This document shows, in pieces, positions 53,321 through 63,545 of a DNA stretch of 64,000 nucleotides. The notes under the pieces are model-generated. The model did not search any database. It was not told where the DNA came from and saw only the letters and a program-made list of their open reading frames with translations. This DNA is from Biomaibacter acetigenes (lineage in GTDB: Bacteria > Bacillota > Thermosediminibacteria > Thermosediminibacterales > Tepidanaerobacteraceae). Positions within the stretch are counted from its first letter, which is position 1. Each line of letters opens with the position of its first letter. The position numbers and the translations under genes are program-made. The stretch lies in NCBI RefSeq assembly GCF_003691585.1, contig NZ_CP033169.1:1426001-1490000 (forward strand). The letters are read 5' to 3'.

Positions 53321-54160
53321 ATGATAGGTTATGTCTGCAAATACACTCCTGTGGAGATAATCAAAGCCTTTGATGAGGAAGTGTCAAGGATTGATCCGGA
53401 AATTAAGACTTATGAAAAAGCCGAAGGTTTGACCCACCCCAATATGTGCAGCTTTATGAAGGGGACCCTGGAGGATATACTGCAAAAAAATATTGACGAG
53501 GTGGTCCTGGTAAACTGCTGTGACAGTATAAGAAGACTTGCCGAAATATTAAAGAATAAGGTTAAATTTTTGCATGTGATCGACCTGCCGAGAAAGATAA
53601 ATGAGAGCGCATGCAATTTGTTTTATGCGGAATTACTTGAGTTTATCAGAGCTTATGAAGAATATAAGGGTAAGAAATTTGATCAAGATAGGTTTAAAAA
53701 TATATTAAAAGAACACAAGGCAAAAATTTATGACTCGAATGAATGTATCGCAGTTTTGGGTGCTAGGTTCAAAGACGATGTAATTAAAAACATAGAGGAA
53801 AGGTACAATATCAATGTAATCAATTTGACGTGTACGGGGGATCAAAGACTGTCAAATATAATGCAAGGGAATGATTTAATTTTCAACTATGCGTCTGCAA
53901 TTATGAATTCTTATCCTTGCATGAGGATGACCGCAGATAGGCTGGCTTTTTTAAAAAATTACAATCTAAAGGGCATTATTTATAACACCGTGAAGTTTTG
54001 CGATTTTTACTCTTTTGAATATGCTTCCCTGAAAAATTTTTTGAATGTGCCCATATTAAAGATTGAAACGGATTACCTGGATTTTGACGGCGGTCAAATC
54101 CTGAACAGGGTGGATGCCTTTCTGGAATCCGTTGGAGTCAGAAAATCGAAGTGCAGGTAA
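53321..54160 (+). CDS. 2-hydroxyacyl-CoA dehydratase-type iron-sulfur protein, short
   Basis: 279 residues, a compact member of the same superfamily as the gene before it. The three cysteines again align: NMCSFMKGTL (about 43), LVNCCDSIRR (about 65) and SYPCMRMTAD (about 206). It begins 5 bases after the larger protein's stop codon, behind GAGAAGGTG, and overlaps the activase by 10 bases. The pair may make a two-subunit enzyme with the large partner. Substrate unknown. Confidence 0.78.
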   Translation: MIGYVCKYTPVEIIKAFDEEVSRIDPEIKTYEKAEGLTHPNMCSFMKGTLEDILQKNIDEVVLVNCCDSIRRLAEILKNKVKFLHVIDLPRKINESACNLFYAELLEFIRAYEEYKGKKFDQDRFKNILKEHKAKIYDSNECIAVLGARFKDDVIKNIEERYNINVINLTCTGDQRLSNIMQGNDLIFNYASAIMNSYPCMRMTADRLAFLKNYNLKGIIYNTVKFCDFYSFEYASLKNFLNVPILKIETDYLDFDGGQILNRVDAFLESVGVRKSKCR

Positions 54161-54945
54161 AAAACAGAGGATACTTCATGGGCATCGACAGCGGGTCCAC
54201 GTCGACAAATGCCGTAATACTGGATCAGGATAAAAACATTATCTCCTATTCCATCATTCCCACTGGGGCAAAGGCCCTGGACAGCGCCTGGGAGGCATAT
54301 CGGATTGCTCTTGAGAAAGCCAATTTAAGAAGAGAAGATATCTCCTGCGTTGTTTCCACAGGGTATGGAAGAATAAGTATTCCCTTTTCAGACAAATCCG
54401 TCACGGAGATAACCTGTCATGGAAAAGGGGCATTTTACCTTGACAGCGGCGTGAGGACGATAATAGACATTGGCGGCCAGGACAGCAAGGTGATAAGGCT
54501 GGATGATTGCGGAAACGTGGTTGATTTTGTCATGAATGACAAATGTTCGGCGGGAACCGGAAGGTTTTTGGATGTCATGGCAAGAGTTCTTCAGGTTTCC
54601 ATTGAAGACATGGCAGAGGTTGTAAGGGATTTTAAAGAGGATATCACAATAACCAGCATGTGCACCGTCTTTGCCGAATCCGAAGTCATCTCCCTGATTG
54701 CACAAAATAAAGATAAAAGGGATATTATCAGGGGATTGAACAGGTCGGTGGCATCGAAGGTCGCCTCGCTTTTGGGCAGGGTGGGAAAGCGCGCAAAATA
54801 CATGATGACAGGTGGAGTCGCCAAAAACAATGGAGTGGTGTATGAAATAGAAAACAAAATCCAGGAAAAGATAATAGTTCCATTTGAACCGCAGATTGTC
54901 GGTGCTTTAGGTGCGGCATTGATCGCCGCCGGCGAAAACGACTAG
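54151..54945 (+). CDS. Acyl-CoA dehydratase activase (BadF/BadG/HgdC family)
   Basis: 264 residues, ASKHA-fold ATPase that injects one electron into a dehydratase or reductase while hydrolysing ATP. GIDSGSTSTNAVIL phosphate loop (about 11-24), GGQDSKVI, the cluster Cys in DKCSAGTGRFLD (about 134) and in SMCTVFAESEVISL (about 170), and MTGGVAKN. These two Cys form the 4Fe-4S bridge between two subunits. GTG at 54151 keeps the first beta strand (YFMGID); ATG at 54178 would cut it. Tail to tail with clpB. Confidence 0.92.
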   Translation: MQVKNRGYFMGIDSGSTSTNAVILDQDKNIISYSIIPTGAKALDSAWEAYRIALEKANLRREDISCVVSTGYGRISIPFSDKSVTEITCHGKGAFYLDSGVRTIIDIGGQDSKVIRLDDCGNVVDFVMNDKCSAGTGRFLDVMARVLQVSIEDMAEVVRDFKEDITITSMCTVFAESEVISLIAQNKDKRDIIRGLNRSVASKVASLLGRVGKRAKYMMTGGVAKNNGVVYEIENKIQEKIIVPFEPQIVGALGAALIAAGEND

Positions 54946-54946
54946 T

Positions 54947-57520
54947 TTAATCTATCAGCTCATCCAGGTTTATTTTTTCGTCCGATTTTACGCCCTGAAC
55001 TATCATACGGCTCAATGGGGTTTCAATTTCCTGCTGGATGAGCCTCTTCAGCGGTCTTGCCCCATAAGAAGGATCATAACCTTTTTCGGACAGATAATTT
55101 AAAGTCCTATCGGACCAGGTAAGTTCCAAGCCGGCAAAGTCCTTTACCCTCTGGGCGAATTTCTCCAGAAGCATTTGGGAGATTTGTTTCATATGAGATT
55201 TTTCCAGTGGATGAAATACTATTACCTCATCCACCCGGTTTAAAAACTCGGGTTTGAATTGACGCCTCAGGAGATTAAGTACCCGCTCTTTAACTATAGA
55301 AAAATCTTTGCCGCCTCCCGCCTGAAATTCCAGGATTTCATGGCTTCCAAGATTGGAGGTCATGATGATGACGGTATTCTTAAAGTCCACGGTTCGCCCC
55401 TTGCCGTCGGTTAGTCTGCCGTCGTCGAGAATCTGCAGCAAAACGTTGAATACATCGCTGTGAGCTTTTTCTATTTCATCCAGAAGGATGACCGAATAGG
55501 GATGGCTCCTGACCGCCTCAGTCAGCTGGCCGCCCTCCTCGTAACCCACGTATCCCGGAGGCGCTCCTATGAGCCTTGAAACCGAATGCTTTTCCATATA
55601 CTCGGACATATCAATCCTTATGATGTTGCGCTCATCGTCGAACAGGGCTTCTGCAAGAGATTTGGCCAGTTCTGTTTTGCCCACTCCCGTGGGCCCAAGA
55701 AAGATAAAGCTACCCACCGGCCTGCCGGGGTCTTTTATGCCGGCCCGCGCCCTCAGGACTGCGTCGGCCACGGCTTTAACAGCATCTTCCTGGCCCACCA
55801 CCCGCCTGTGGAGGATATCCTCCAGGTGCAGCAGCTTTTGTTTTTCTCCTTCCATGATGCGGTTCAGGGGAACACCTGTCCACTGGCTTACCACCCGGGC
55901 TATTTCTTCTTCATCCACCTCTTCTTTTAAGACAGCCTCTTTTGCATGTTCCTTCATCATGGCATTTTCTTCCTCGCTCAACTTTCTTTCCAGTTCGTTC
56001 AACCTGCCGAATTTCAGTTCCGCCACTTTGTTCAAATCATATTCCCGTTCGGCTCTTTCAATCTGGATTTTAACTTCATCAATCTGCTTTTTAAGGTCGT
56101 GAATTTTCGTTATCCTGTCTTTTTCCTGTTTCCAGCGTTCTTTCATGCTGTTGGCTTTGACGTTTAACTGGGCGAGCTGATTTTTAATTTTTTCCAGCCT
56201 TTCCATAGACTGTGGGTCATTTTCCTTCTTTAAGGCCGCTTCTTCTATCTGGAGCTGGGTAATTTTTCGCAGGATTTCATCCAGTTCCGCAGGCATGCTG
56301 TCTATTTCCGTCCGAAGGCGCGCCGCCGCTTCATCCATCAGGTCTATAGCCTTGTCAGGCAGGAATCTATCAGGAATATATCTGTCAGAAAGCACCGCAG
56401 CGGCGATGATGGCACTGTCTTTGATTCTGACCCCGTGATATACCTCGTATTTTTCTTTAAGGCCCCTCAATATGGAAATGGTGTCTTCCACCGAAGGCGG
56501 CTCTACCAGCACCGGCTGGAAACGGCGCTCCAGAGCCTTGTCTTTTTCGATGTATTTTCGATATTCCTCTATGGTGGTCGCCCCGATAGCCCGGAGTTCG
56601 CCCCGGGCCAGCATGGGCTTCAGGAGATTGCCGGCGTCCAGTGCACCTTCCGCAGCGCCGGCTCCCACTACGGTGTGAAGCTCGTCGATGAACAATATGA
56701 TCCGGCCGTCTGAGTTCTGGACTTCTTTCAACACTGCTTTCAGCCTTTCCTCGAATTCTCCCCTGAACTTGGCGCCGGCGATGAGAGAACCCATATCCAG
56801 GGCTATTATTTTCTTATCTTTCAAACCCTCGGGCACATCTTTGGATACTATGCGCCGGGCCAGACCCTCTGCGATGGCCGTCTTCCCCACTCCGGCCTCG
56901 CCAATGATAACAGGATTGTTCTTGGTGCGCCTGGAAAGAATTTCAATAACTCTCCTTATTTCTTCATCCCGGCCGATGACCGGGTCCAGCTTTCCCTCCC
57001 GGGCGAGCCGGGTGAAATCCCTGCCGTATCGGTTGAGGGCGTCATATGTGGCTTCTGGGTTTTCACTGGTGACCTGCTGGCTGCCACGGATCTTTTTCAA
57101 AGCGTCGAGAATCCTGTTTCGGTCTAGCCCGAAGTTTTTAAAAACATCTTTTATGTCCCCGTCTCCCTCTTCCATAAGAGCCAGGAGAAGGTGCTCCACA
57201 CTGACGTATTCGTCCTTCATCCGGGAAGCTTCTTTTTCTGCGCGGACCATTACCCTTAAAAGACCGGAACTCATGGCCAGAGGCCCGTCGTATCCATGGA
57301 CGGAAGGAATGCGCCTTACGATATCTTCCGCCGAGGTTTTGAACATCTCATGATTCACACCGGCCAGAGTCAGAAGCCGGGGTATGAAGCCGTCTTCCTG
57401 GATGAGCAGGGAAAGAAGAAGATGGCGGGGCGTCACCTCCTGATGATGGCGCTCCACAGCCAGCTTCTGAGCCTCCGCAAGGGCTTCGGTGGATTTTTGA
57501 GTATATTTGTTTATATCCAA
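54947..57520 (-). CDS. clpB: ATP-dependent chaperone ClpB
   Basis: Hexameric disaggregase working with DnaK. About 857 residues. Clp N-domain about 1-145, first AAA+ with [15 protein letters not shown] (about 203), the long coiled middle domain about 400-540, second AAA+ with [15 protein letters not shown] (about 605) and C-terminal D2-small domain. The middle domain marks it as ClpB rather than ClpC. TTG at 57520 is preferred (six bases behind AGAGGTG; begins (M)DINKYTQKS); GTG at 57529 overlaps that site. Promoter with CtsR-like repeats upstream. Confidence 0.96.
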   Translation of the reverse strand: MDINKYTQKSTEALAEAQKLAVERHHQEVTPRHLLLSLLIQEDGFIPRLLTLAGVNHEMFKTSAEDIVRRIPSVHGYDGPLAMSSGLLRVMVRAEKEASRMKDEYVSVEHLLLALMEEGDGDIKDVFKNFGLDRNRILDALKKIRGSQQVTSENPEATYDALNRYGRDFTRLAREGKLDPVIGRDEEIRRVIEILSRRTKNNPVIIGEAGVGKTAIAEGLARRIVSKDVPEGLKDKKIIALDMGSLIAGAKFRGEFEERLKAVLKEVQNSDGRIILFIDELHTVVGAGAAEGALDAGNLLKPMLARGELRAIGATTIEEYRKYIEKDKALERRFQPVLVEPPSVEDTISILRGLKEKYEVYHGVRIKDSAIIAAAVLSDRYIPDRFLPDKAIDLMDEAAARLRTEIDSMPAELDEILRKITQLQIEEAALKKENDPQSMERLEKIKNQLAQLNVKANSMKERWKQEKDRITKIHDLKKQIDEVKIQIERAEREYDLNKVAELKFGRLNELERKLSEEENAMMKEHAKEAVLKEEVDEEEIARVVSQWTGVPLNRIMEGEKQKLLHLEDILHRRVVGQEDAVKAVADAVLRARAGIKDPGRPVGSFIFLGPTGVGKTELAKSLAEALFDDERNIIRIDMSEYMEKHSVSRLIGAPPGYVGYEEGGQLTEAVRSHPYSVILLDEIEKAHSDVFNVLLQILDDGRLTDGKGRTVDFKNTVIIMTSNLGSHEILEFQAGGGKDFSIVKERVLNLLRRQFKPEFLNRVDEVIVFHPLEKSHMKQISQMLLEKFAQRVKDFAGLELTWSDRTLNYLSEKGYDPSYGARPLKRLIQQEIETPLSRMIVQGVKSDEKINLDELID

Positions 57521-57607
57521 CTTTAACACCTCTTTTAAGGTAATTTGGGCGACATATTAATTTAGAATGGATGGTAACGAGAAGCTCAGTGAAAGATGCT
57601 TAATATT

Positions 57608-57637
57608 ATAATATTACAAAGGTCAGGAAAGGTCAAT
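57608..57637 (-). promoter_or_regulatory. clpB promoter with CtsR-like heptads
   Basis: On the minus strand TTGACC (57636-57631), 17 bases, TATTAT (57613-57608). On the plus strand the -35 is part of GGTCAGG-AAA-GGTCAAT (57621-57637), close to the CtsR operator, a tandem GGTCAAA with a 3-base spacer. No CIRCE element is present. Confidence 0.6.
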
Positions 57638-57945
57638 ATATCGCCACAAAGCACCGAAGAATTATAAGCACTCAATCCTTTACCCAAAAGCCCAATAAAT
57701 ATATAACATGATCGCTGATTTCAATGCGACAATATTTAAAAAAGCATCTTTAAAAAGTGTGCACTACACCTGAGCTTCATAGGTAGGCTTTGCTGTTTTT
57801 AGGAACAAATATGACAAAACCGACATTTCCAACAAAAATAAAGATAAATTTACAAGGGGGATGGGTTCAGCGGATACAAAAAGCAGGATTTTAAACAAAA
57901 GTAGCGAATTAAGATAAACGAGGGTATTTTTTTTGGAAAATATTA

Positions 57946-58061
57946 ACTGAGATAGAGAAGTAAAAAATCTTAAAGCTATACGACACCGAGGGGAATTGAA
58001 AAGCAGGAAGCTTGAGCTGGTTGCCGGAGTTAATGAAGCTGGCAGAGATCCATAGGCGGGG
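57946..58061 (+). pseudogene. Relic of the 5' part of rnhB
   Basis: Frame-shifted, stop-containing copy of the rnhB start. Bases 57946-57980 translate TEIEK and then KILKLYDTEGN around stops, like TDLNKEIIRLSRLYDMERN of the intact gene. After a shift, 58020-58052 reads VAGVNEAGRDP for IAGVDEAGRGP. The stretch before it (about 57880-57945) faintly recalls the 3' end of rbgA. The remainder of the gap 57530-57880 holds the clpB promoter and nothing else I recognise. Confidence 0.7.
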
Positions 58062-58075
58062 TAAAACATAAATTC

Positions 58076-58159
58076 GATAACCTGCGATTTAATGTGATAG
58101 ACATATTGATAAATCGAGAAAAGACACATGAGATCATTCATATAAAAAACACCTTTTGA
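58076..58159 (+). pseudogene. Relic of the 3' end of yraN
   Basis: Twenty-seven codons and a stop in one frame, DNLRFNVIDILINREKTHEI and on to IHIKNTF, match the last 27 residues of the YraN protein at 43912 at 16 positions. No 5' part is present; it is joined to the rnhB relic after a deletion. It directly precedes comM, as yraN should. Confidence 0.85.
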
Positions 58160-58176
58160 AGGAGGTCGAAAGAGTA

Positions 58177-59710
58177 GTGCTATCGCAAGTTAAAAGCTGT
58201 GCCATATATGGTTTGGAAAGTTTTTTGGTGGATGTAGAAATAGATATATCCGGCGGCCTACCTGCCTTTGATATTGTCGGCCTTCCGGATGCGGCCGTAA
58301 AGGAATCCAGGGAGAGAGTAAGGGCGGCTATAAAAAATCAAAACTTTGACTTTCCAATAAAGAGAATTACCCTGAATTTGGCTCCGGCCGATATAAAAAA
58401 AGAAGGTCCCCACTTTGACCTTCCCATTGCCCTCGGGATACTATCTGCCACGGACCAATTGCCTGCAGAATCCCTCAAAAAATATGCGGTGGTGGGGGAA
58501 TTATCCCTGGATGGCAGGATAAGGCCAGTCAATGGTATTCTGCCTATGGCCATAGAGGTCCAGCAAAAAAATCTAAAAGGCATAGTGGTCCCATGGGAAA
58601 ATGCAGAGGAAGCTGCGGTAATTCAGGGTATCGATGTCATCGGAGTCAACTCATTGAAAGAAGCGGTGGATTTCTTTAAAGGCGAAATGAGGATAGAAGC
58701 CGTAAAGTTGCCGATCAAGCGGGAAACTTCGGATACAGCGGAAGGAGATTTTGCCGAAGTGAGGGGGCAGGAAAATTTAAAACGCTGTCTGGAAATTGCT
58801 GCCGCCGGCCACCATAATCTCATTATGTTCGGTTCACCCGGAACCGGAAAGACTATGGTAGCCAGGCGCATTCCAACTATCCTTCCATCCATGACTTTTG
58901 AAGAATCCTTAGAGCTCACGAAAATATACAGCATAGCAGGTTTGCTCTCCAACCATTCGGGGTTGGTACAAAAAAGGCCCTTCAGGGCTCCCCACCACAG
59001 TATATCATCCGTGAGCCTTGTAGGAGGAGGCCGTATTCCAAAACCCGGTGAAGTTACTCTTGCTCATTACGGGGTACTTTTTTTGGACGAGCTCCCGGAA
59101 TTTCCCCGGGAGATACTGGAACTTTTGCGCCAGCCTTTGGAAGATGGGGAAATAACCATATCCAGAATAAACGCCACCATTACATATCCCGCAAAGTTCA
59201 TGCTGGTGGCGGCTTTAAATCCCTGTCCGTGCGGTTTTTATGGAGACCCCTTCCACGAATGCTCCTGCAGTCCCCAGCAGATACATAAATATCTTTCAAA
59301 GATTTCCGGGCCTCTTTTAGATCGAATCGATATCCAGACCGAAGTGGCTCCGATGAAGTTTTCCGACTTTGAAAATTCCGCTGTAACAGATTCCGCTACT
59401 ATAAAAAAGAGGGTGGAGAATGCAAGACTAATACAATTGGAAAGATATAAAGGACAAAATATATACTGCAATTCTCAACTCACCCCCAATCTCATAAGCA
59501 AATATTGCAATCTGGGCCGGGGGGAAAAAGTTGCTTTTAAAGGATGCTTTTAACCGTTTGAGGTTGAGCGGCCGGGCATACAACAGGATATTGAAAGTTT
59601 CAAGGACCATTGCTGACTTAGAACAAAGCCGGGATATAAAAGAAAATCATCTGGCTGAAGCACTGAGATACCGAAATCTGGACAAATATTATCAGAATTT
59701 AAGGATGTAG
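58177..59710 (+). CDS. comM: ComM/YifB Mg-chelatase-like ATPase, frameshift near the C-terminus
   Basis: AAA+ helicase that extends D-loops during natural transformation in other bacteria. N-terminal Lon-like domain (about 1-165; [22 protein letters not shown] in part), Walker [14 protein letters not shown] (about 219), Walker [10 protein letters not shown], cysteines [10 protein letters not shown]. The first frame stops at 59553 after [10 protein letters not shown]. The expected tail ([20 protein letters not shown] and on to YYQNLRM) continues one frame over to 59710. Removing one base of the G6A5 run at 59519-59529 joins them into about 510 residues, the family's length. GTG at 58177 lies 10 bases behind AAGGAGGT. 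Confidence 0.9.
58216..58271 (+). repeat. 56-bp perfect direct repeat, right copy
   Basis: Identical to 44317-44372 in the comM stub; lies in codons 14-32 of comM. Confidence 0.92.
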
Positions 59711-59752
59711 CGTATGTGATCTAAATCATTTTTAATATGGGAGGAAATAATA

Positions 59753-60280
59753 ATGAGCAAAAAAGGATTGATACTTCTTTATACAGGTAACGGTAAAGGA
59801 AAAACCACCGCCTCTTTGGGCCTGGCCGTTAGGGCCATAGGCCATGGAGAAAAGGTATATATGATTCAATTTATGAAAGGCAGCGAAAGCTACGGTGAAG
59901 TACAGGCAGTAAGAAAATATTTACCGAGGTTTGAACTTATACAAAAAGGCCTGGATAAATTTGTGAAAAAAGGAAATCCGACTCCGGAAGATTTGAAGCT
60001 TGCCGGGGAAGGCATGGATCTTGCCCGAAAGGTTATCTCTGAAGGCAAACATGATTTGGTAATCCTGGATGAAATAAATGTGGCCGTAGACTACGGTCTG
60101 GTTCCCGAAGAAGATGTTTTAAACCTCATATCTTTAAAACCTGAACATGTAACCCTGGTGCTTACGGGCCGTTATGCTTCTGAAAAAATCATGGCGAAAG
60201 CCGATATGATAAGTGAAGTAAAGGAGATTAAACATCATTACAAGAAAGGGATTCCCGCCCAGCCGGGTATAGAATATTGA
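59753..60280 (+). CDS. cobO: Cob(I)yrinic acid a,c-diamide adenosyltransferase (CobO/BtuR)
   Basis: Adds the adenosyl group to cobalt in corrinoid synthesis or salvage. 175 residues. P-loop YTGNGKGKTTASLGLAVRA (about residues 10-28), MIQFMKGS, VILDEINVAVDYGL and LTGRYASEKIMAKAD. ATG behind GGGAGGAAA. Placed between comM and dprA, an unusual site for a cobalamin gene; no other cobalamin gene is in the window. Confidence 0.94.
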   Translation: MSKKGLILLYTGNGKGKTTASLGLAVRAIGHGEKVYMIQFMKGSESYGEVQAVRKYLPRFELIQKGLDKFVKKGNPTPEDLKLAGEGMDLARKVISEGKHDLVILDEINVAVDYGLVPEEDVLNLISLKPEHVTLVLTGRYASEKIMAKADMISEVKEIKHHYKKGIPAQPGIEY

Positions 60281-60294
60281 TTTGGAGGAAGAAC

Positions 60295-61383
60295 ATGGAG
60301 GATTCCGAACTTTTAATTGCCCTAAACATGATACCCATGCTGGGGTCCAAGAGGATAAGCGACATTTCTTCAGCTTTTAAGGATATACATGGTTTTTTTA
60401 AAGCCGGCAGGGAAGAATTGATGCAAATCCCGGGAATAAGCGATAAGTTGTGTGAACATATACTAAATTACAGAGAGAAAATAGACCCTTCCGCGGAGAT
60501 AGCCAGGGCAAAAAAAATCGGAGCCCAAATTGTCACTATTGCAGATAAAGATTACCCCGAGTTGCTCGGACAGATCTACGATCCCCCTCCGGTGCTGTAT
60601 GTGCTTGGGGATGTATCCACCCTGAAGTATAATGCGGTAGCCATAGTGGGTACCCGGAAGGCATCCTCTTATGGGAAAAACGTGGCCGAGAATTTTGCCA
60701 GGGAGCTGGCTTCCCGTGAAATCAACGTGGTGAGCGGAATGGCCAGGGGAATTGATTCCTATGCCCATAAAGGTGCTGTCGATGCAGGAGGTCCAACCAC
60801 TGCGGTGTTGGGATGCGGCATAGATATAGTATACCCTCCGGAAAACACCAACCTGATGAAGAAAATCATACATTGTGGATGCATTGTGACAGGTTTTCCC
60901 ATGGGCATGAGGCCGATTTCAAGCAACTTTCCGGCCAGAAACCGCATTATAAGCGGCCTTTCTTTGGGCACACTGGTGGTGGAAGCCGCGGAAAAGAGCG
61001 GGTCTCTTATAACTGCTGATTTTGCTCTGGAACAGGGAAGGGAGGTTTTTGCGGTACCGGGAAGCATTTTGAGTCCTTACAGTCGTGGGACTCATAAACT
61101 GATAAAACAGGGCGCCAAATTGGTGGAAAACATCGATGATATATTAAGCGAATTATATATTGAAGGTGCTACAACCGGTGAAATAAAAGAATCTGAAACA
61201 TCTGTAAGTCTTTCCGGAGATGAAAAGGCGGTTCTTGAATTAATAGATTTTCAGCCGGTACATATGGAACAACTGCTGGCAGAATCCCAAAAGGCATCGG
61301 GAGAAATAAACTCCATAATTACACGGCTGGAGTTAAAAGGTTTGATTACAACTCTCCCAGGTGGATATGTAATGAAAATTTGA
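60295..61383 (+). CDS. dprA: DNA-processing protein DprA
   Basis: Binds incoming single-strand DNA and loads RecA in transformation. 362 residues. N-terminal SAM/HhH-like domain about 1-70 (IPGISDKLCEHIL), Rossmann domain with VGTRKASSYGKNVAE (about 112), SGMARGIDSYAHKGA, GCGIDIVYPPEN, NFPARNRIISGLS and EQGREVFAVPGS. A C-terminal winged helix at about 300-362. ATG at 60295 is 6 bases behind GGAGG. With comM it keeps the competence-type order. Confidence 0.96.
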   Translation: MEDSELLIALNMIPMLGSKRISDISSAFKDIHGFFKAGREELMQIPGISDKLCEHILNYREKIDPSAEIARAKKIGAQIVTIADKDYPELLGQIYDPPPVLYVLGDVSTLKYNAVAIVGTRKASSYGKNVAENFARELASREINVVSGMARGIDSYAHKGAVDAGGPTTAVLGCGIDIVYPPENTNLMKKIIHCGCIVTGFPMGMRPISSNFPARNRIISGLSLGTLVVEAAEKSGSLITADFALEQGREVFAVPGSILSPYSRGTHKLIKQGAKLVENIDDILSELYIEGATTGEIKESETSVSLSGDEKAVLELIDFQPVHMEQLLAESQKASGEINSIITRLELKGLITTLPGGYVMKI

Positions 61384-61440
61384 CTTTTTCACAGGATATT
61401 AATAAAATATTAATACGAATTTGTAAAAAGGTGATTTTTA

Positions 61441-63522
61441 ATGGCCAAGTCTTTAATCATAGTAGAGTCTCCGGCAAAGGCCAAAACCATAGGTAAATTT
61501 TTGGGCAGAAATTTCAAGATACAGGCTTCCATGGGACATGTAAGGGACCTGCCCAAAAGCCAGTTGGGTATAAATATTGAGAAGGGGTTTGCACCAAAAT
61601 ATATAACTATCAGGGGAAAGGGTTCCCTCCTGGAAAGTTTAAAAAAGGAAGCCTCCAAAGTTGAAAAAATTCTTCTGGCTACCGATCCCGACAGGGAAGG
61701 TGAGGCCATATCCTGGCATCTGGCGAATCTTTTGGGCTTGCCGGAAGATGAACCATGCAGGGTTGAGTTTCATGAGATTACCAAAAATGCCGTTTCAGAA
61801 TCCATTAAACATCCCAGGAAAATAAACAAAAATCTGGTGGAAGCCCAGCAGGCCAGGAGAATCCTTGACCGGCTCGTGGGATATAAAATAAGTCCCATAT
61901 TGTGGCGAAAAGTAAAATGGGGGTTGAGCGCCGGCAGAGTACAGTCCGTGGCAGTAAGAATAATATGCGACAGAGAAAAGGAAATCAGGGAGTTTGTCAC
62001 CAGAGAATACTGGACCATCGATGCCAGCCTGTCGGATGAAAAGACAGGCTCCAGAATAAAGGCCCAGTTGCATTCCAAAAGTGACAAGAAATTCGAAATA
62101 AATAATAAGCAAGAGGCTGACCTGATTTTATCTGAATTAAAAAATGAAACTTTTATAGTTTCAGAGGTAAAAAAAAGTGAAAGAAAAAGAAACCCTTCAC
62201 CGCCCTTTACTACCAGCAGCATGCAGCAGGAGGCCGCCAGAAAACTGAAATTTACAGCCAAAAAGACCATGATGGTAGCCCAGCAGTTGTATGAAGGCCT
62301 TGATATAAAAGGTGAAGGAACTGTTGGCCTTGTGACCTATATTAGGACCGATTCCACCAGGATATCCGACCAGGCTGTGAATGAGGCCAGGGATTATATA
62401 AACAAAAATTTCGGCAAAGAATATATTTCAGAAAGACCGCCGGTTCAAAAAAATAAAAAAAATATCCAGGACGCCCATGAAGCCATAAGGCCAACATCGG
62501 TTTTCAGGACACCGGAAAGCGTCAAGGACTCTCTCACGAGGGACCAGTACAGGTTGTATAAGCTAATCTGGGAGAGATTTGTAAGCAGTCAGATGGCTCC
62601 GGCGGTATATGACACCGTTTCCGTGGATATAAAGGCAGGACAATATATTTTCAAGGCCACGGGTTCGGTCTTGAAATTTCAAGGTTTTATGGCTGTATAT
62701 ATAGAAAGCACCGATGAAGAGGCAGAAAAGGAAGAAGGCAGCTTACCGCCTCTTGAGGCGGGCCAGTTGTTAAAACTTATAAAGCTTCTACCTGAACAGC
62801 ATTTTACACAACCGCCTCCTAGATATACTGAAGCCATGCTGGTCAAGACTCTGGAAGAAAAAGGTATAGGAAGACCCAGCACCTATGCTCCTATCATTGA
62901 TATAATACAAAAGCGCGGTTATGTGGAAAAGGAAAAAGGCAGGTTTAAACCCACAGAACTGGGTGAGATTGTGGTTCAGATCATGCAGGAGTTTTTTAAG
63001 GATATCGTAGATGTGGATTTTACAGCAGAAATGGAAGATCAACTGGATAGAATTGAATCAGGCGAAGAGAAATGGCAAAATGTCATTGAATCTTTTTATG
63101 TCCCTTTTGAAAAGGAGTTAAAAACCGCCGAACAAACTATAGAAAAAGTAAAAATTGAAGATGAGGAAACCGACGAAAAATGTGAATTATGCGGTAGAAA
63201 TATGGTGATAAAGCGGGGCAGATATGGAAAATTTTTAGCCTGTCCGGGATTTCCCGAATGTAAAAATACAAAACCTCTGATCGAAGAAGTCGGAGCCAAA
63301 TGCCCCCTCTGCGGTGGGAATGTGGTAGTCAGAAGGACAAAAAAAGGCAGGATTTTTTATGGATGTGCCAATTACCCCACATGTGAGTTCGTTTCGTGGG
63401 ATAAACCCAGCGGTAAACAATGCCCCAAATGTGGAAGCTACATGGTAATTAAAAATACCAAAAATGGAGAGATTGAGATATGTTCAAACAATGAGTGTAA
63501 GTACAGAGAGTCACATCAATGA
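61441..63522 (+). CDS. topA: DNA topoisomerase I
   Basis: Type IA topoisomerase that relaxes negative supercoils. 693 residues. Toprim domain with [16 protein letters not shown] (5-20) and [12 protein letters not shown] (about 80); catalytic Tyr in [10 protein letters not shown] (about 300); DAHEAIRPT. Three C-terminal Cys4 zinc ribbons from about 580: CELCGRN, CPLCGGN and CPKCGSY each with a second pair. ATG behind AAAGGTG. Follows dprA and precedes trmFO, as in Bacillus and Clostridia. Confidence 0.97.
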   Translation: MAKSLIIVESPAKAKTIGKFLGRNFKIQASMGHVRDLPKSQLGINIEKGFAPKYITIRGKGSLLESLKKEASKVEKILLATDPDREGEAISWHLANLLGLPEDEPCRVEFHEITKNAVSESIKHPRKINKNLVEAQQARRILDRLVGYKISPILWRKVKWGLSAGRVQSVAVRIICDREKEIREFVTREYWTIDASLSDEKTGSRIKAQLHSKSDKKFEINNKQEADLILSELKNETFIVSEVKKSERKRNPSPPFTTSSMQQEAARKLKFTAKKTMMVAQQLYEGLDIKGEGTVGLVTYIRTDSTRISDQAVNEARDYINKNFGKEYISERPPVQKNKKNIQDAHEAIRPTSVFRTPESVKDSLTRDQYRLYKLIWERFVSSQMAPAVYDTVSVDIKAGQYIFKATGSVLKFQGFMAVYIESTDEEAEKEEGSLPPLEAGQLLKLIKLLPEQHFTQPPPRYTEAMLVKTLEEKGIGRPSTYAPIIDIIQKRGYVEKEKGRFKPTELGEIVVQIMQEFFKDIVDVDFTAEMEDQLDRIESGEEKWQNVIESFYVPFEKELKTAEQTIEKVKIEDEETDEKCELCGRNMVIKRGRYGKFLACPGFPECKNTKPLIEEVGAKCPLCGGNVVVRRTKKGRIFYGCANYPTCEFVSWDKPSGKQCPKCGSYMVIKNTKNGEIEICSNNECKYRESHQ

Positions 63523-63545
63523 TTTTATTGACCGAAGGTGGAGAA

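Noticed and set aside
56688-57353. 221-codon plus-strand frame
   Set aside because: Antisense shadow of clpB, which has full family motifs on the other strand.
57640-57700. CIRCE (HrcA) element upstream of clpB
   Set aside because: Only a lone AGCACTC is present; the paired GAGTGCT arm is missing.
57764-58141. 125-codon open frame on the minus strand before comM
   Set aside because: It is the antisense of the decayed rnhB-yraN relic and has no ribosome site or family match.
59519-59553. Programmed frameshifting in comM
   Set aside because: The needed shift is +1 (or -2), there is no classical slippery heptamer or downstream structure, and the family is not known for recoding; an indel in G6A5 is simpler.
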